Notes under the pieces: generated by a model | The model's input: the letters and a program-made list of their open reading frames with translations, nothing else | The model's database searches: none | What the model was told of the DNA's origin: nothing | Part shown: positions 28,537-37,679 of the stretch, in pieces | Layout: each line of letters begins with the position of its first letter | Position numbering within the stretch: the stretch's first letter is position 1 | Program-made: the position numbers and the translations under genes | NCBI GenBank assembly: GCA_027493885.1 | Contig: JAOSJZ010000001.1 | Coordinates: 1,178,001 to 1,242,000, forward strand | Length of the DNA: 64,000 bases | Reading direction: 5' to 3' | From: Gaiella sp. | Lineage (GTDB): Bacteria; Actinomycetota; Thermoleophilia; Gaiellales; Gaiellaceae

Positions 28537-29624
28537 GTGGCGGGCTCCTCGTCGGGAAGGTAGGGCTTCGGGAACGATCTCGGGTCGTCGTAGGGGTGGC
28601 TCGGGCCGTCGACCGACTCGCCGTGGTGCGCGAGGTGCATGAGCGCCTTCTCGCCCTGGACGATGCCCGCCGCGCCGCTGCGTCCCTGGTCCGTGACAAG
28701 GTCGAAGAGGGCGCGCGACTCGCCGATGTCCGCCGCGACGTGCGGCGGGAAGGGCAGCGGGATCTTCCCCTTAGGCAGCAGCGACATCGCGAACTTGATC
28801 TCCTTGATCGCCTTGACGACGCCCTGCGTCTTCGGCACGAGCTCCGTCTCTCGCAGCCAGCCGGTCGTCTTGGCGGAGGTGACGAACCACTTCGCGTGCC
28901 TCGCGCCCATGTCGCGGTCGATGCCCGCCTTCATCGCCTCGGCGCCGAGCTTCGCGATCGCGTCGCGCGGGTCGACGCCCTTGGGGCAGCGCTCGTTGCA
29001 GAAGTAGCAGCGCGTGCAGTCCCAGATCCCGTGCTCCTCGCTGTAGCGCTCGAGCCTGTCGATCGTGGCGCCGTCGCGCGCGTCGCCGACGAAGCGGAAG
29101 CCCTTCGCGAGCGCCGCCGGGCCGAGGAAGTCCGGGTCGGACTCCATCGAGTTGCACTCGGAGACGCAACAGCCGCAGTTGATGCAGAGGGACTCCTTGT
29201 GGATCATGTCCATCTGCTCCTGCGCGACGACGTTCTCCTTCTCGGTGGCGCGATCGAGCCGCGGCTCGAGGTACGGCTGGACGGCGCGCATCTTCTGCCA
29301 GAAGGGATCCATGTCGACGACGAGGTCCTTGACGATCGGCAGGTTCCCCATCGCGGAGACCACGGGGACGTGACCGTCGGCGACGACGTCCGCGATCCGC
29401 GTCTTGCAGGCGAGCACGGCGCCGCCGTCGACACGCATCCCGCAGGAGCCGCAGATCATCATCCGGCAGCTCTTGCGGTAGGCGAGCGAGCCGTCGAGGC
29501 GGTCCCTGACGGCATCGAGGGTGTCGAGGAGCGTCGCTTCCTCGGTGACGTCGACCTCGTACGGCCGGAGCGCCCGCTCGCCCGTCGAGGTGTCGTAGCG
29601 CCAGATCTTCAGCTCGACCTTCAC
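28533..29624 (-). CDS. sdhB: Succinate dehydrogenase/fumarate reductase iron-sulfur subunit
   Basis: The real start is GTG 29624 (VKVELKIWRYD), 120 bases inside the track ORF, giving 363 residues. The [2Fe-2S] ligands lie in CRMMICGSCGMRVDG and LACKT near residues 50-75. The further clusters use CINCGCCVSECN near 145 and CTRCYFCNERCPKG near 200. It is about 120 residues longer than E. coli SdhB, with an extra C-terminal region ending PYLPDEEPAT that may bind the HdrB-like partner. It transfers electrons from SdhA and lies 130 bases after sdhA. Confidence 0.93.
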   Translation of the reverse strand: MKVELKIWRYDTSTGERALRPYEVDVTEEATLLDTLDAVRDRLDGSLAYRKSCRMMICGSCGMRVDGGAVLACKTRIADVVADGHVPVVSAMGNLPIVKDLVVDMDPFWQKMRAVQPYLEPRLDRATEKENVVAQEQMDMIHKESLCINCGCCVSECNSMESDPDFLGPAALAKGFRFVGDARDGATIDRLERYSEEHGIWDCTRCYFCNERCPKGVDPRDAIAKLGAEAMKAGIDRDMGARHAKWFVTSAKTTGWLRETELVPKTQGVVKAIKEIKFAMSLLPKGKIPLPFPPHVAADIGESRALFDLVTDQGRSGAAGIVQGEKALMHLAHHGESVDGPSHPYDDPRSFPKPYLPDEEPAT

Positions 29625-29754
29625 GCGGGCCTGGATTCGTCGAGTTTGCGGGCTTCCCTGGGGCACCCCAACCCACCACCCGCTGCCAATTCTATCGGCC
29701 TCGTTGCCAGACAATGCAACGAAAGTGTGCCGACTCCGTGCCAACTCCGTGCCA

Positions 29755-31455
29755 TCAGTACGACCTCACCATCGGCTCCCACTTGGTCATACGCACCTCG
29801 CGGTAGGAGAGCTGCGGTGCGCCGTCGACCCACGTCGTGATCGAATGCTTCATGAAGTTCTCGTCGTCGCGCTCGGGGAAGTCCGAGGGGCGCGAGTGCG
29901 CGCCGCGCGACTCCTTGCGGACGACGCCCGCCTGGAGCATGCAGGCGGCGAGATCGAGCAGGTAGCCGAGCTCGATCGCCTGGGTCAGGTCGCTGTTGAA
30001 GACCGTCCCCTTGTCTTCGATCACGACGCCGCGCCCGTAGCGGTGGCGCAGCTCGTCGATGATTCCTACCTGCCTGTCCATCTTGTCGGGGTAGCGGAAG
30101 ACGCCGAAGTTCTCGAGCATCGACTGCCCGAGCTCGTCCCGGATCTGCCAGGGACGCTCCCCCTGCTCGACTGCGAGCAGCCCGTCCACCCACGCCTCGG
30201 CGTCGGCGCGGGCGGTCTCGGCGCGACCGTTCGCCGCCGCGGTGCGCCCGAGTGCGTACTCCGCCGCGTGACGGCCGGCACGGCGCCCGAAGGTGATCGT
30301 CTCCATCAGCGAGTTCCCGCCGAGGCGGTTCGCTCCGTGGACGGAGACACACGCAACCTCGCCGGCCGCGTAGAGGCCCTCGAGGGGCGTCAGGCCCCAC
30401 TCGTCGGTCTCGACGCCGCCCATGTGGTAGTGCGCACCCGGTCGCACGGGGATCGGCGCGAAGATCGGGTCGACGCCGGCGTACGTCATCGCGAGCTCGC
30501 GCGACCCCGGCAGCTTGTTCAGGATCTTCTCCGGCCCGAGGTGGCGCAGGTCGAGCATCACCGACCCGTTGACGCCGCGGCCGGCCTCGATCTCGGTCGT
30601 CTCGGAGCGCGAGACGACGTCGCGCGATGCGAGCTCGAGCGCGTTCGGGGCGTAGCGCTTCATGAAGCGCTCGCCGTCCTTGTTCAGCAAGTAGCCGCCC
30701 TCGCCGCGACAGCCCTCGGTGATGAGGATCCCCGAGGGGTACATCGTCGTCGGGTGGAACTGCATGAACTCCATGTCCTTGAGCGGCAGCCCCGCCCGCA
30801 GCGCCATCGCCATCCCGTCGCCGGTACAGGCGTACGCGTTCGTCGTCGCGCGGAAGAGGCGGCCGGCCCCACCCGTCGCGAGGATCGTGGCCGACCCCGT
30901 GACGGCCTTCACGCCCCCGTGGAGCAGATCCCAGCAGATGACGCCGGTACAGCGGCCGCCGTCCTCGACGAGCCGGAAGGCGAAGTACTCCTCGAAGACG
31001 ACGAGCCCTTCGCTCATCCGCCTCTGGAGCTGCTCGTACAGCACCTGGATCAGCACGTGACCCGTGATGTCCGCCGAGTACACGGTCCGCGGCGAGCCGG
31101 CGGCGCCGAACGGGCGCTGGTCGAGCTTGCCCTCCGCGTTGCGAGAGAAGACGCAGCCCCAGCCCTCGAGCTGGTAGATGTCGCCCGGCGCCTCCCGCGT
31201 GAAGATCTCGATCGCGTCCTGATCGCCGAGGTAGTCCGAGCCCTTGACCGTGTCGAAGGCGTGCGTCTCGGGGCTGTCCTCGGCCTTGTTCCCGAGCGCG
31301 GCGTTGATGCCTCCCTCTGCCGCGCCGGAGTGGCTGCGGGTCGGGTGGAGCTTCGAGACGACTGCCACCCGCGCGCCGGCGTCGTGGGCCTCGATCGCAG
31401 CCCGCATGCCGGCGCAGCCGGCGCCGACGACGAGCACGTCGAAGGAAACGTCCAT
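29755..31455 (-). CDS. sdhA: Succinate dehydrogenase/fumarate reductase flavoprotein
   Basis: About 566 residues from ATG 31455 (MDVSFDVLVVGAGCAGMRAA); the track adds an upstream shadow. The FAD dinucleotide motif is at the N-terminus, and KLHPTRSHSGAAEGGINAAL carries the His that covalently binds FAD (RSHSGAA). The catalytic stretch HPTTMYPSGILITEGCRGEGG and the active-site RPGAHYHMGG follow, then the second nucleotide-binding part NRLGGNSLMET. It oxidises succinate to fumarate in the TCA cycle. The 130-base gap to sdhB contains a repeated ACTCCGTGCC and no gene. Confidence 0.96.
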   Translation of the reverse strand: MDVSFDVLVVGAGCAGMRAAIEAHDAGARVAVVSKLHPTRSHSGAAEGGINAALGNKAEDSPETHAFDTVKGSDYLGDQDAIEIFTREAPGDIYQLEGWGCVFSRNAEGKLDQRPFGAAGSPRTVYSADITGHVLIQVLYEQLQRRMSEGLVVFEEYFAFRLVEDGGRCTGVICWDLLHGGVKAVTGSATILATGGAGRLFRATTNAYACTGDGMAMALRAGLPLKDMEFMQFHPTTMYPSGILITEGCRGEGGYLLNKDGERFMKRYAPNALELASRDVVSRSETTEIEAGRGVNGSVMLDLRHLGPEKILNKLPGSRELAMTYAGVDPIFAPIPVRPGAHYHMGGVETDEWGLTPLEGLYAAGEVACVSVHGANRLGGNSLMETITFGRRAGRHAAEYALGRTAAANGRAETARADAEAWVDGLLAVEQGERPWQIRDELGQSMLENFGVFRYPDKMDRQVGIIDELRHRYGRGVVIEDKGTVFNSDLTQAIELGYLLDLAACMLQAGVVRKESRGAHSRPSDFPERDDENFMKHSITTWVDGAPQLSYREVRMTKWEPMVRSY

Positions 31456-31509
31456 CGCTTGGAACCTATCGGATGCCGGCCTCCGGGCGACCGGGCAACC
31501 GGCGACCGC

Positions 31510-31542
31510 GGTGCCGCGCCCCATGGCCTGGGGCGCGGCACC
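31510..31542 (-). terminator. Strong hairpin after the Ig-like repeat gene
   Basis: GGTGCCGCGCCCCA pairs perfectly with TGGGGCGCGGCACC around a five-base loop. It begins 13 bases past the stop of the minus-strand Ig-like gene and lies just before the sdhA start on the same strand, so it separates the two transcripts. No U tract is present. Confidence 0.65.
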
Positions 31543-31554
31543 ACCCGGTGCACC

Positions 31555-33429
31555 CTAGGGCTGGTAGCCGGACACGAGACAGGGTCCGGCCGTGGAGATC
31601 AGCACGTCGCCGGGCTTCCACGTCCCGAAGCCGTCGCTACCGGACTTGGTGGCGACGACCCGCACCTCGATCGTGAACGGCTGCGTGTACGCCGTGACCA
31701 CGCGGCCGGTGTCGTACTCCCACCACGCCGTCCAGGGCGCCTCGCCCGAGCCGAGGACGGGCTTGCCCCAGTATCGATCCGCGTTCCCGACCGGAACCCC
31801 GTCGACGGCGGCGCGGGTGTCCTTGCCGTTGAGGAAGCCCTTGATCTGACTCTCGGTCTTCGTCCCCCACCCCATCCGCAGCACGAGCCGGCTTCCGTAC
31901 GGCACGCCGATCGAGTGGTCGCCCACGCAGTTGAAGTAGACGTTCGTCACGAACGGCGTCCCGCCGGGATCCCGGGGCGGCGTCCCGAGCTTGGCGACCA
32001 CGGACACGGGCGCCTGATCGCAACCGGACGTCGTCCCGTTGTTGTCGGCGTCGCCGGAGTACACGGCCTGCCATCGCCACGTCCCCGCCGAGGGCGCGAC
32101 GTAGCCGGTGGAGGTCGACGCCGCGCCGTCGGCCACGTTCGCCTCCTCGATGTGCGCGGGCAGCCCCGAGCAGGTCGGGTCGTCCGGCCGGTAGAGGCGG
32201 AAGGAGACCCGCCCAGCCGGCGTGTACCCACCCTGCACGAGCGTGAACGCCTGCAGCCTGGCCCCCGTCTGCGCCGTCGTCGGTACCGCGGCCGGGAAGA
32301 CCGTCGGCGACGCCTTGCCCACGCCGAGAGACAACTGCCCGCACCACGTCGAGGCGGGGTTGTTGTAGGCGTCACCCGGATAGGCCACCGTCACCCGCCA
32401 CGTGCCGACGCGTGTCGGTGTGAACGTGGTGGCGAACGACCCGTACGCGTCCATCGTCGGGCTCTGGCTCCCCGCGGGGGAGGAACAACCCGGATCGTCC
32501 GGTGAGAAGAACCTGACGGTGACCGTCCCCGCCGGCTGGTAGCCGGAGCCGAGCTGGCCGCTGACGGTGACGTCCTCGCCGATCACGACGCTGGTCGACG
32601 AGAGGCCCGCCCAGATGGACGGCGACGCCTTGCCGACCTCGACGGACGTGGCGCCGCACGCGAGTGACACGGCGTTGTTGTTCGCGTCTCCCGGGTAGTC
32701 GACGCGGTAGCGCCACGTCCCGAGCTGGTCGGCGGGGCCGAAGGACGACCAGATGCTCACGTAGCCGCCGTACCAGACGAAGTCCTGCGTCGCAGCGGGC
32801 GCTCCCGAGCAGGTCGGGTCGCTCGGGCGATACAGGCGGACAGTCACGGACCCTGTCGGCTGGAACCCGGCCCACCCGTAGCCGTTCGCGTACAGGGTGG
32901 AGCCGATCGTCGCCGATCCGGAGGGCCAGAGGTAGATGGACGGTGTTGCCTTCGTCACCGTGACGGGCTCCTCGGAGCACCCGCTCGTGGCCGGCTCGTT
33001 GCCGTCGTCGCCTGAATAGAGCACCTTCCAGTGCCACGTGCCGGCGGTGTCGACCTGCGAGTAGCCCGAGTCGTAGTCGCCGTCTCCGTTGACGCTCGAC
33101 GCCCAGCTGAACGCGGGGCTCGAGCACGTGAGATCGGCAGGCCGGTACAGCGAGAAGGTGAGCGTTCCCGTCGGCGCGTTGCCGCCGGAAAGCGTCGCCC
33201 GGTCGAAGACGTACGAGCCGAGCGGTGCCTCGGCAGGTTGCGGAGCCGTGGTCAGCGTCGGCTGCGCCTTCGGGCACGGTTCGCCGTACGGCTGGTACTG
33301 ACAGTCGCCCGCCGCGACGGCGGGGCGGCCACCGTCGAGGACGAGCATCGTGACCGCGACTCCCAGCAGGGCGGCGAGGAACCAGATTGCCGCCCGGCGT
33401 CTCGACGCGACTCGATTCGTGCTGGACAT
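31555..33429 (-). CDS. Secreted Ig-like repeat protein
   Basis: The true start is ATG 33429 (MSSTNRVASRR) with GGAGGGAA upstream, giving 624 residues; the track ORF is much longer because it crosses the next gene. A signal/anchor helix (AAIWFLAALLGVAVTMLVL) precedes four tandem beta-sandwich repeats of about 100 residues. Each has an 'LYRPxDxTCSG' strand, 'GTWRWxVxYxGDxxNN' and a final Cys, as in bacterial Ig-like (Big) domains with an internal disulfide. A distinct C-terminal domain (FNCVGDHSIGVPYGSRLVLRMGWGT) follows. It is probably an adhesin or surface structural protein. It is coupled to the O-antigen-ligase-like gene 11 bases upstream. Confidence 0.85.
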   Translation of the reverse strand: MSSTNRVASRRRAAIWFLAALLGVAVTMLVLDGGRPAVAAGDCQYQPYGEPCPKAQPTLTTAPQPAEAPLGSYVFDRATLSGGNAPTGTLTFSLYRPADLTCSSPAFSWASSVNGDGDYDSGYSQVDTAGTWHWKVLYSGDDGNEPATSGCSEEPVTVTKATPSIYLWPSGSATIGSTLYANGYGWAGFQPTGSVTVRLYRPSDPTCSGAPAATQDFVWYGGYVSIWSSFGPADQLGTWRYRVDYPGDANNNAVSLACGATSVEVGKASPSIWAGLSSTSVVIGEDVTVSGQLGSGYQPAGTVTVRFFSPDDPGCSSPAGSQSPTMDAYGSFATTFTPTRVGTWRVTVAYPGDAYNNPASTWCGQLSLGVGKASPTVFPAAVPTTAQTGARLQAFTLVQGGYTPAGRVSFRLYRPDDPTCSGLPAHIEEANVADGAASTSTGYVAPSAGTWRWQAVYSGDADNNGTTSGCDQAPVSVVAKLGTPPRDPGGTPFVTNVYFNCVGDHSIGVPYGSRLVLRMGWGTKTESQIKGFLNGKDTRAAVDGVPVGNADRYWGKPVLGSGEAPWTAWWEYDTGRVVTAYTQPFTIEVRVVATKSGSDGFGTWKPGDVLISTAGPCLVSGYQP

Positions 33430-33440
33430 CTGTTCCCTCC

Positions 33441-34800
33441 TCAATCGGTGGTGTCCGTTGGTGGCACTGGCGATCGGACGAGCAGGACAGCGGCGCAACC
33501 CAGGCCCGCGAGTGTGACGACGGGCATCTCCCAGTCCCAGTCGAGGCCGGCGTGGACCGCGAAGACGGCGAAGCCCGCACCTGCCACCGCCGCAACCGGA
33601 TCGCTGCGCTGGCGGATCGCCGCCGAAATCGGAATCGCCACGAGAGCCAGGACCAGGGCCAACCCCACGGGCCCGAGCTCGGAGAGCGTCTCGGCGTAGA
33701 CGCTGTGCGCGTCGCGTACGAACAGCCCATCCGGCCCGCGCCGCTCCCACGTCAGGTGGAAGCTCCCCGCCCCGCTCCCGAGCAGCGGTCGGGAGCCCGC
33801 TTCCTCCAGCGCCGCCCGCCAGTACGCGGTGCGCAAGCTCGAGGTCGTGTCGACCGGTTGGAGCACGGCGAGCGTTGTCGCGGCCACCAGGGCCGTGAGG
33901 CCGACGGCGGCCAGAGCGACCCTCGCGGGTGCCCTGGCCCGGTCGGCGACGAGCGCCGCGCTCGCCCACGTGCCCGTCGCGATGAGGACGAGCCAGGTCC
34001 CTCCGGCGTCCGTCCAGACCGCGACAGCCCACGCGGCACCTCCGAGCAGGAGAGCCGTCAGCGCCCGCAGTAGTGTCCCCGGCCGTGCCCCGCCCGGAAC
34101 GAGCGCGACGAGCACCGCGAGCCCGGCTGCCAGTGCGAACGCCCCGCCGCGGCTACCGCTCAGCCCGAGGACGAGCACGAGGAGGGCGGCCGAGCCGCGC
34201 AGCACCCGTCCCGCAACACCCGGACGCTCGAGCCCCACCCCGATGACGACTCCGAGCGCCGCCAGGACGCCGAGGGCGTTCGGGTACCCCACCGGCTCCT
34301 CGAGGAGCGTGCCGTAGAAGCGGTCGACGACCGCTCCCGACGCCGCCCGCATCCCGATCGCGACGGCCGCGAGCACCGAGATGCCGCCTGCGAGCCCGAG
34401 CAGCAGGGCCCGTCGCCGGGCATGGTCCGGAACCAGGAGCAGTGCGGCCAGGGCGCACACGTAGAGCACCGACCGGCGGGCCTCCTGGCCCACCAGCGCT
34501 CCGGGAACCGCCCAGCTCGCCGAGAGCGCCGTCCACGAGAGCAGGGTCGTGAGGCAGCCCGAGCGCGGCGATCCCGCCTCGCGACAGGCCGCCGCCGTGC
34601 AACGCCCCCAGCGCCGCGACCGCGGCGAAGGCGAGCGTCAACGCGGTCGAGCTCCGCCCGTAGTAGCCGCCGTCGGTGAAGCCGACCGACAGCACGAGAG
34701 ACACACCGAGGGCGCCGGTCGAGACCGCGCGCAGGTCGAGGCGCAGCGCGCCACGGAGCGCAAGCAGGCGAGCGGATGCGTGCGTTGCCGACCCGGTCAT
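33441..34800 (-). CDS. O-antigen ligase/polymerase-like membrane protein (frameshifted)
   Basis: The N-terminal 80 residues (MTGSATHASARLLALRG...) are in one frame and the remaining 350 in another. The junction near 34558 reads through as LGCLTTLLSWTALSASWAVPG if one G is removed, giving 453 codons. About eleven membrane helices are predicted. The Wzy_C/O-antigen-ligase signature is present as the large outer-loop region with RTAYWRAALEEAGSRPLLGSGAGSF followed by DAHSVYAETLSELGPVGLAL. Members join or polymerise surface polysaccharides. The adjacent Ig-like gene suggests a shared role in surface building, though no glycosyltransferases are nearby. Confidence 0.8.
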
Positions 34801-34992
34801 CGTCGGCCAAGCGTCGGTGATCGCGCTAACCGTCCGCTACTGTAACTCGCGGTTCACACCTCCGTTCCCGCCGTGCTGGCGGGCTGGAGCGGGGGCGTGA
34901 CGGACAGCGCGCTGCACCGCCCGTCGGCCCTGCGCTCGGCCGGCCGGTCGACCCCGCCGGCCGCATTCGTCGTGGACGCGCGGCGGGAGTGT

Positions 34993-36585
34993 CTAGCGCG
35001 GCCCGGCCGCGGCAACCGCGGGGTCCGCGTCCGCGGCGAACTTCGCCGTGAAGTTCTCCCGGAACATCGTCGCCAGCTCCCGTGCCTTCGCGTCGTAGGC
35101 CTCCGGATGGGCCCACGTCGAGCGCGGCACGAGAAGGGCGGTGTCGACACCCGGCACCGAGACGGGGACCTCGAAGCCGAAGACCGGGTCGACGCGATAC
35201 TCGACGTCGTGCAGCAAGCCGGAGAGCGCCGCCGCGAGGAGCGCGCGTGTTGCCTTGATCGGCATGCGATGGCCCTCGCCGAACGGGCCGCCCGTCCAGC
35301 CCGTGTTGACGAGCCAGACGTGGGCGTCGTGCTCTGCCAGCTTGCCGGCGAGCATCCGCGCGTAGACGCCGGGGCGCTGCGGCAGGAACGGCGCGCCGAA
35401 ACACGTCGAGAACGTCGGCTGCGGCTCGGTGACGCCGATCTCCGTGCCCGCCAGCTTCGCGGTGAACCCCGAGAGAAACCAGTACTGCGCCTGCTCACGC
35501 GTCAGGCACGCGATCGGCGGGAGGATGCCGAACGCGTCGGCCGTGAGGAAGACGACATTCCGCGGGTGGCCCGCCATCTTCGAGGGGTGCGCGTTCGGGA
35601 TCTGCTCGAGCTCGTACGCGGCGCGCGTGTTCTCCGTCTTGGAGTCGTCGTCGAGGTCGACGATGCCCCGCTCGTCGACGGTGACGTTCTCGAGGATCGT
35701 CCCGAACGTGCGGGTCGTGCGGAAGATGTCGGGCTCCGCTTCTGGCGAGAGGCGGATCACCTTGGCATAGCACCCGCCCTCGACGTTGAAGACGCCGTTC
35801 GTCCCCCAGCCGTGCTCGTCGTCGCCGATCAGGCTCCGGGACGGGTCGGCGGAGAGCGTCGTCTTGCCCGTCCCCGAGAGGCCGAAGAACACGGCGACGT
35901 CCCCGTCCGGCCCGACGTTCGCCGAGCAGTGCATCGGGAACACGCCCTCGAGTGGCAGCCGGTCGTTCATCACCGTGAAGATCGACTTCTTGATCTCGCC
36001 GGCGTAGAAGGTTCCACCGATCAGGACCTCCGTCCGCCCCGGGTGGAGGACGACGAACGTGCCTGTCCGCGTGCCGTCGGCCTCGGGATCGGCCTCGACG
36101 GCGGGCGCGTGGAGAACGAGCGCCTGCGGCTCGTGACCGTCGAGCTCCTCGGGGTCCGGGCGGATGAACATGGTCTTCGCGAAGAGCGCGTGGTACGGGC
36201 TCTCCGTGACGACGCGTACGCCGATCCGATGCTCGGGGTCCGCGCCCGCGAACGCGTCGACGACGTAGAGCCGCTTCTGTGCCGACAGGTAGTCGACGAC
36301 CTTCTGCCGCAGGCCGTCGAAGCGGCGCTCCTCGAGCGGCTGGTTGACGTCGCCCCACCAGATCCGCTCCTCCGAGGCGGCCTCGCGCACGACGAACTTG
36401 TCCTTCGGGGAGCGGCCGGTGAAGCGACCCGTGTCGACGACGAGCGGCCCGCCCTCGGCGAGCCGGTCGTGCCCGCGCCGCAGCGCGTCGGTGTAGAGCT
36501 GCGCGGTCGTCGGGTTGCGGACGACGTCCCCGGACGGCGCAATCCCGTGCCGCTCGAGTTCCGTCTCCGTGCTGGTCGCGGTCAT
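34993..36585 (-). CDS. pckA: Phosphoenolpyruvate carboxykinase (ATP)
   Basis: About 530 residues from ATG 36585; the 1606-residue track ORF is a run-on through neighbouring shadows. Family motifs are [10 protein letters not shown] near 58, the metal/substrate block [10 protein letters not shown], the kinase P-loop [20 protein letters not shown] and the adenine-binding [12 protein letters not shown]. It makes PEP from oxaloacetate and ATP, opening gluconeogenesis from TCA intermediates. Its presence with gltA, icd, mdh, sucCD and sdhAB fits a full carbon core in this window. It is divergent from the duplicated Cys-rich gene. Confidence 0.97.
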   Translation of the reverse strand: MTATSTETELERHGIAPSGDVVRNPTTAQLYTDALRRGHDRLAEGGPLVVDTGRFTGRSPKDKFVVREAASEERIWWGDVNQPLEERRFDGLRQKVVDYLSAQKRLYVVDAFAGADPEHRIGVRVVTESPYHALFAKTMFIRPDPEELDGHEPQALVLHAPAVEADPEADGTRTGTFVVLHPGRTEVLIGGTFYAGEIKKSIFTVMNDRLPLEGVFPMHCSANVGPDGDVAVFFGLSGTGKTTLSADPSRSLIGDDEHGWGTNGVFNVEGGCYAKVIRLSPEAEPDIFRTTRTFGTILENVTVDERGIVDLDDDSKTENTRAAYELEQIPNAHPSKMAGHPRNVVFLTADAFGILPPIACLTREQAQYWFLSGFTAKLAGTEIGVTEPQPTFSTCFGAPFLPQRPGVYARMLAGKLAEHDAHVWLVNTGWTGGPFGEGHRMPIKATRALLAAALSGLLHDVEYRVDPVFGFEVPVSVPGVDTALLVPRSTWAHPEAYDAKARELATMFRENFTAKFAADADPAVAAAGPR

Positions 36586-36697
36586 GATCTGTGGGTCTCC
36601 CTGATAGCTCGGCGGGCAAACGGTACTCGCGGCCGGCTGACATGGCACTCTCAAGGGGCTTGTGTGCCTCCGATCCACGGGCATAGTGAGGTCGGAC

Positions 36698-37638
36698 ATG
36701 GAGCCGCCGGACCACGACCACAAACCACTGCGTCCCGGCGACCTGGTCGAGGTGCGGCCCGCCGCCGAGATCCTCGCGACGCTGCACGACGGAGCGGTCG
36801 ACAGCGTGCCGTTCATGCCCGAGATGCTGCCGTTCGTCGGAAAGCGGTTCCGCGTCGCCCAGCGCGCGGAGAAGATCTGCGACCTCGTGGGGCCGGGTGG
36901 CAGCCGACGGATGCGGAATGCCGTGTTCCTCGAGAACCTCCGATGCGACGGGAGTTCACACGGTGGATGCCAGGCGGAATGCCGCTTCACTGGAAGGAAT
37001 CCTGGCTGCGCCGCGTGGAGGAGGCGGGGCTCCCATCGGCCGGCCCGGCGCCCGACGACGCGACCCGAGCGCTCGCAGAAACAGCGCTCGTAGCAACGAG
37101 GCCGCACGGCTGGAACGGAGCGGAGGAGACATTCCGCTGCCAGGCGACGAACGCCTTCATCGCCACGGAGCCGCTCCCCGGCAGGGATCCGGGTCAGTAC
37201 GTCCGCGAGGTGCGAAGCGGCAACGTGGGACTCTTTCGGCTGCTCCGCATCCTCGCTCGCGGCGCCTGGTGGAGCATCGGACGCAGGCTGGGGGTGCGGG
37301 AGCACCTTCCCGTTCCCCGCGAGGGAGCGGCGACCCAGCCAATGACCCTCGACCTGCAACCGGGCGAGCTGGTGGAAGTCCGGTCGCCGGCAGAGATCGG
37401 CCCCACCCTCGACGATGCCGGCTTCAATCGCGGGCTTCTCTTCACTCCCGAGATGCTCGCCTCGTGCGGTCGGCGCGCACGGGTGCACAAGCGCGTCGAA
37501 CAGATCATCTCCGAGCGAACCGGGAAAATGCTCCACCTGAAGAACGACTGCATCATGCTCGAGGGGATCGTCTGCACGGGTGAGCGCACACCCGGAATGT
37601 GGTTCTGCCACCGCGACTCGTATCCGTTCTGTCGATAG
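36698..37638 (+). CDS. Two-repeat Cys-rich conserved protein, unknown function (frameshifted)
   Basis: Starting at ATG 36698 the first half reads [19 protein letters not shown]...[16 protein letters not shown], then [17 protein letters not shown]. Near 36982 one missing base shifts the frame into [14 protein letters not shown] and the rest. The second half repeats the layout: [19 protein letters not shown]...[16 protein letters not shown], then [19 protein letters not shown]. Restoring one base gives 313 residues. The repeat contains a beta-barrel-like 'GDLVEVR' start and a Cys/His cluster that could bind metal. I recall similar uncharacterised actinobacterial proteins but no assigned function. 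It is divergent from pckA. Confidence 0.7.
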
Positions 37639-37679
37639 GCGTGGCTCAAGCGTGTCGAGCCGCGAGAGCCGAACGACGA

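Noticed and set aside
29836-29850. GTGATCGAATG match resembling the nitrate palindrome inside sdhA
   Set aside because: It lies in coding sequence and lacks the second half-site.
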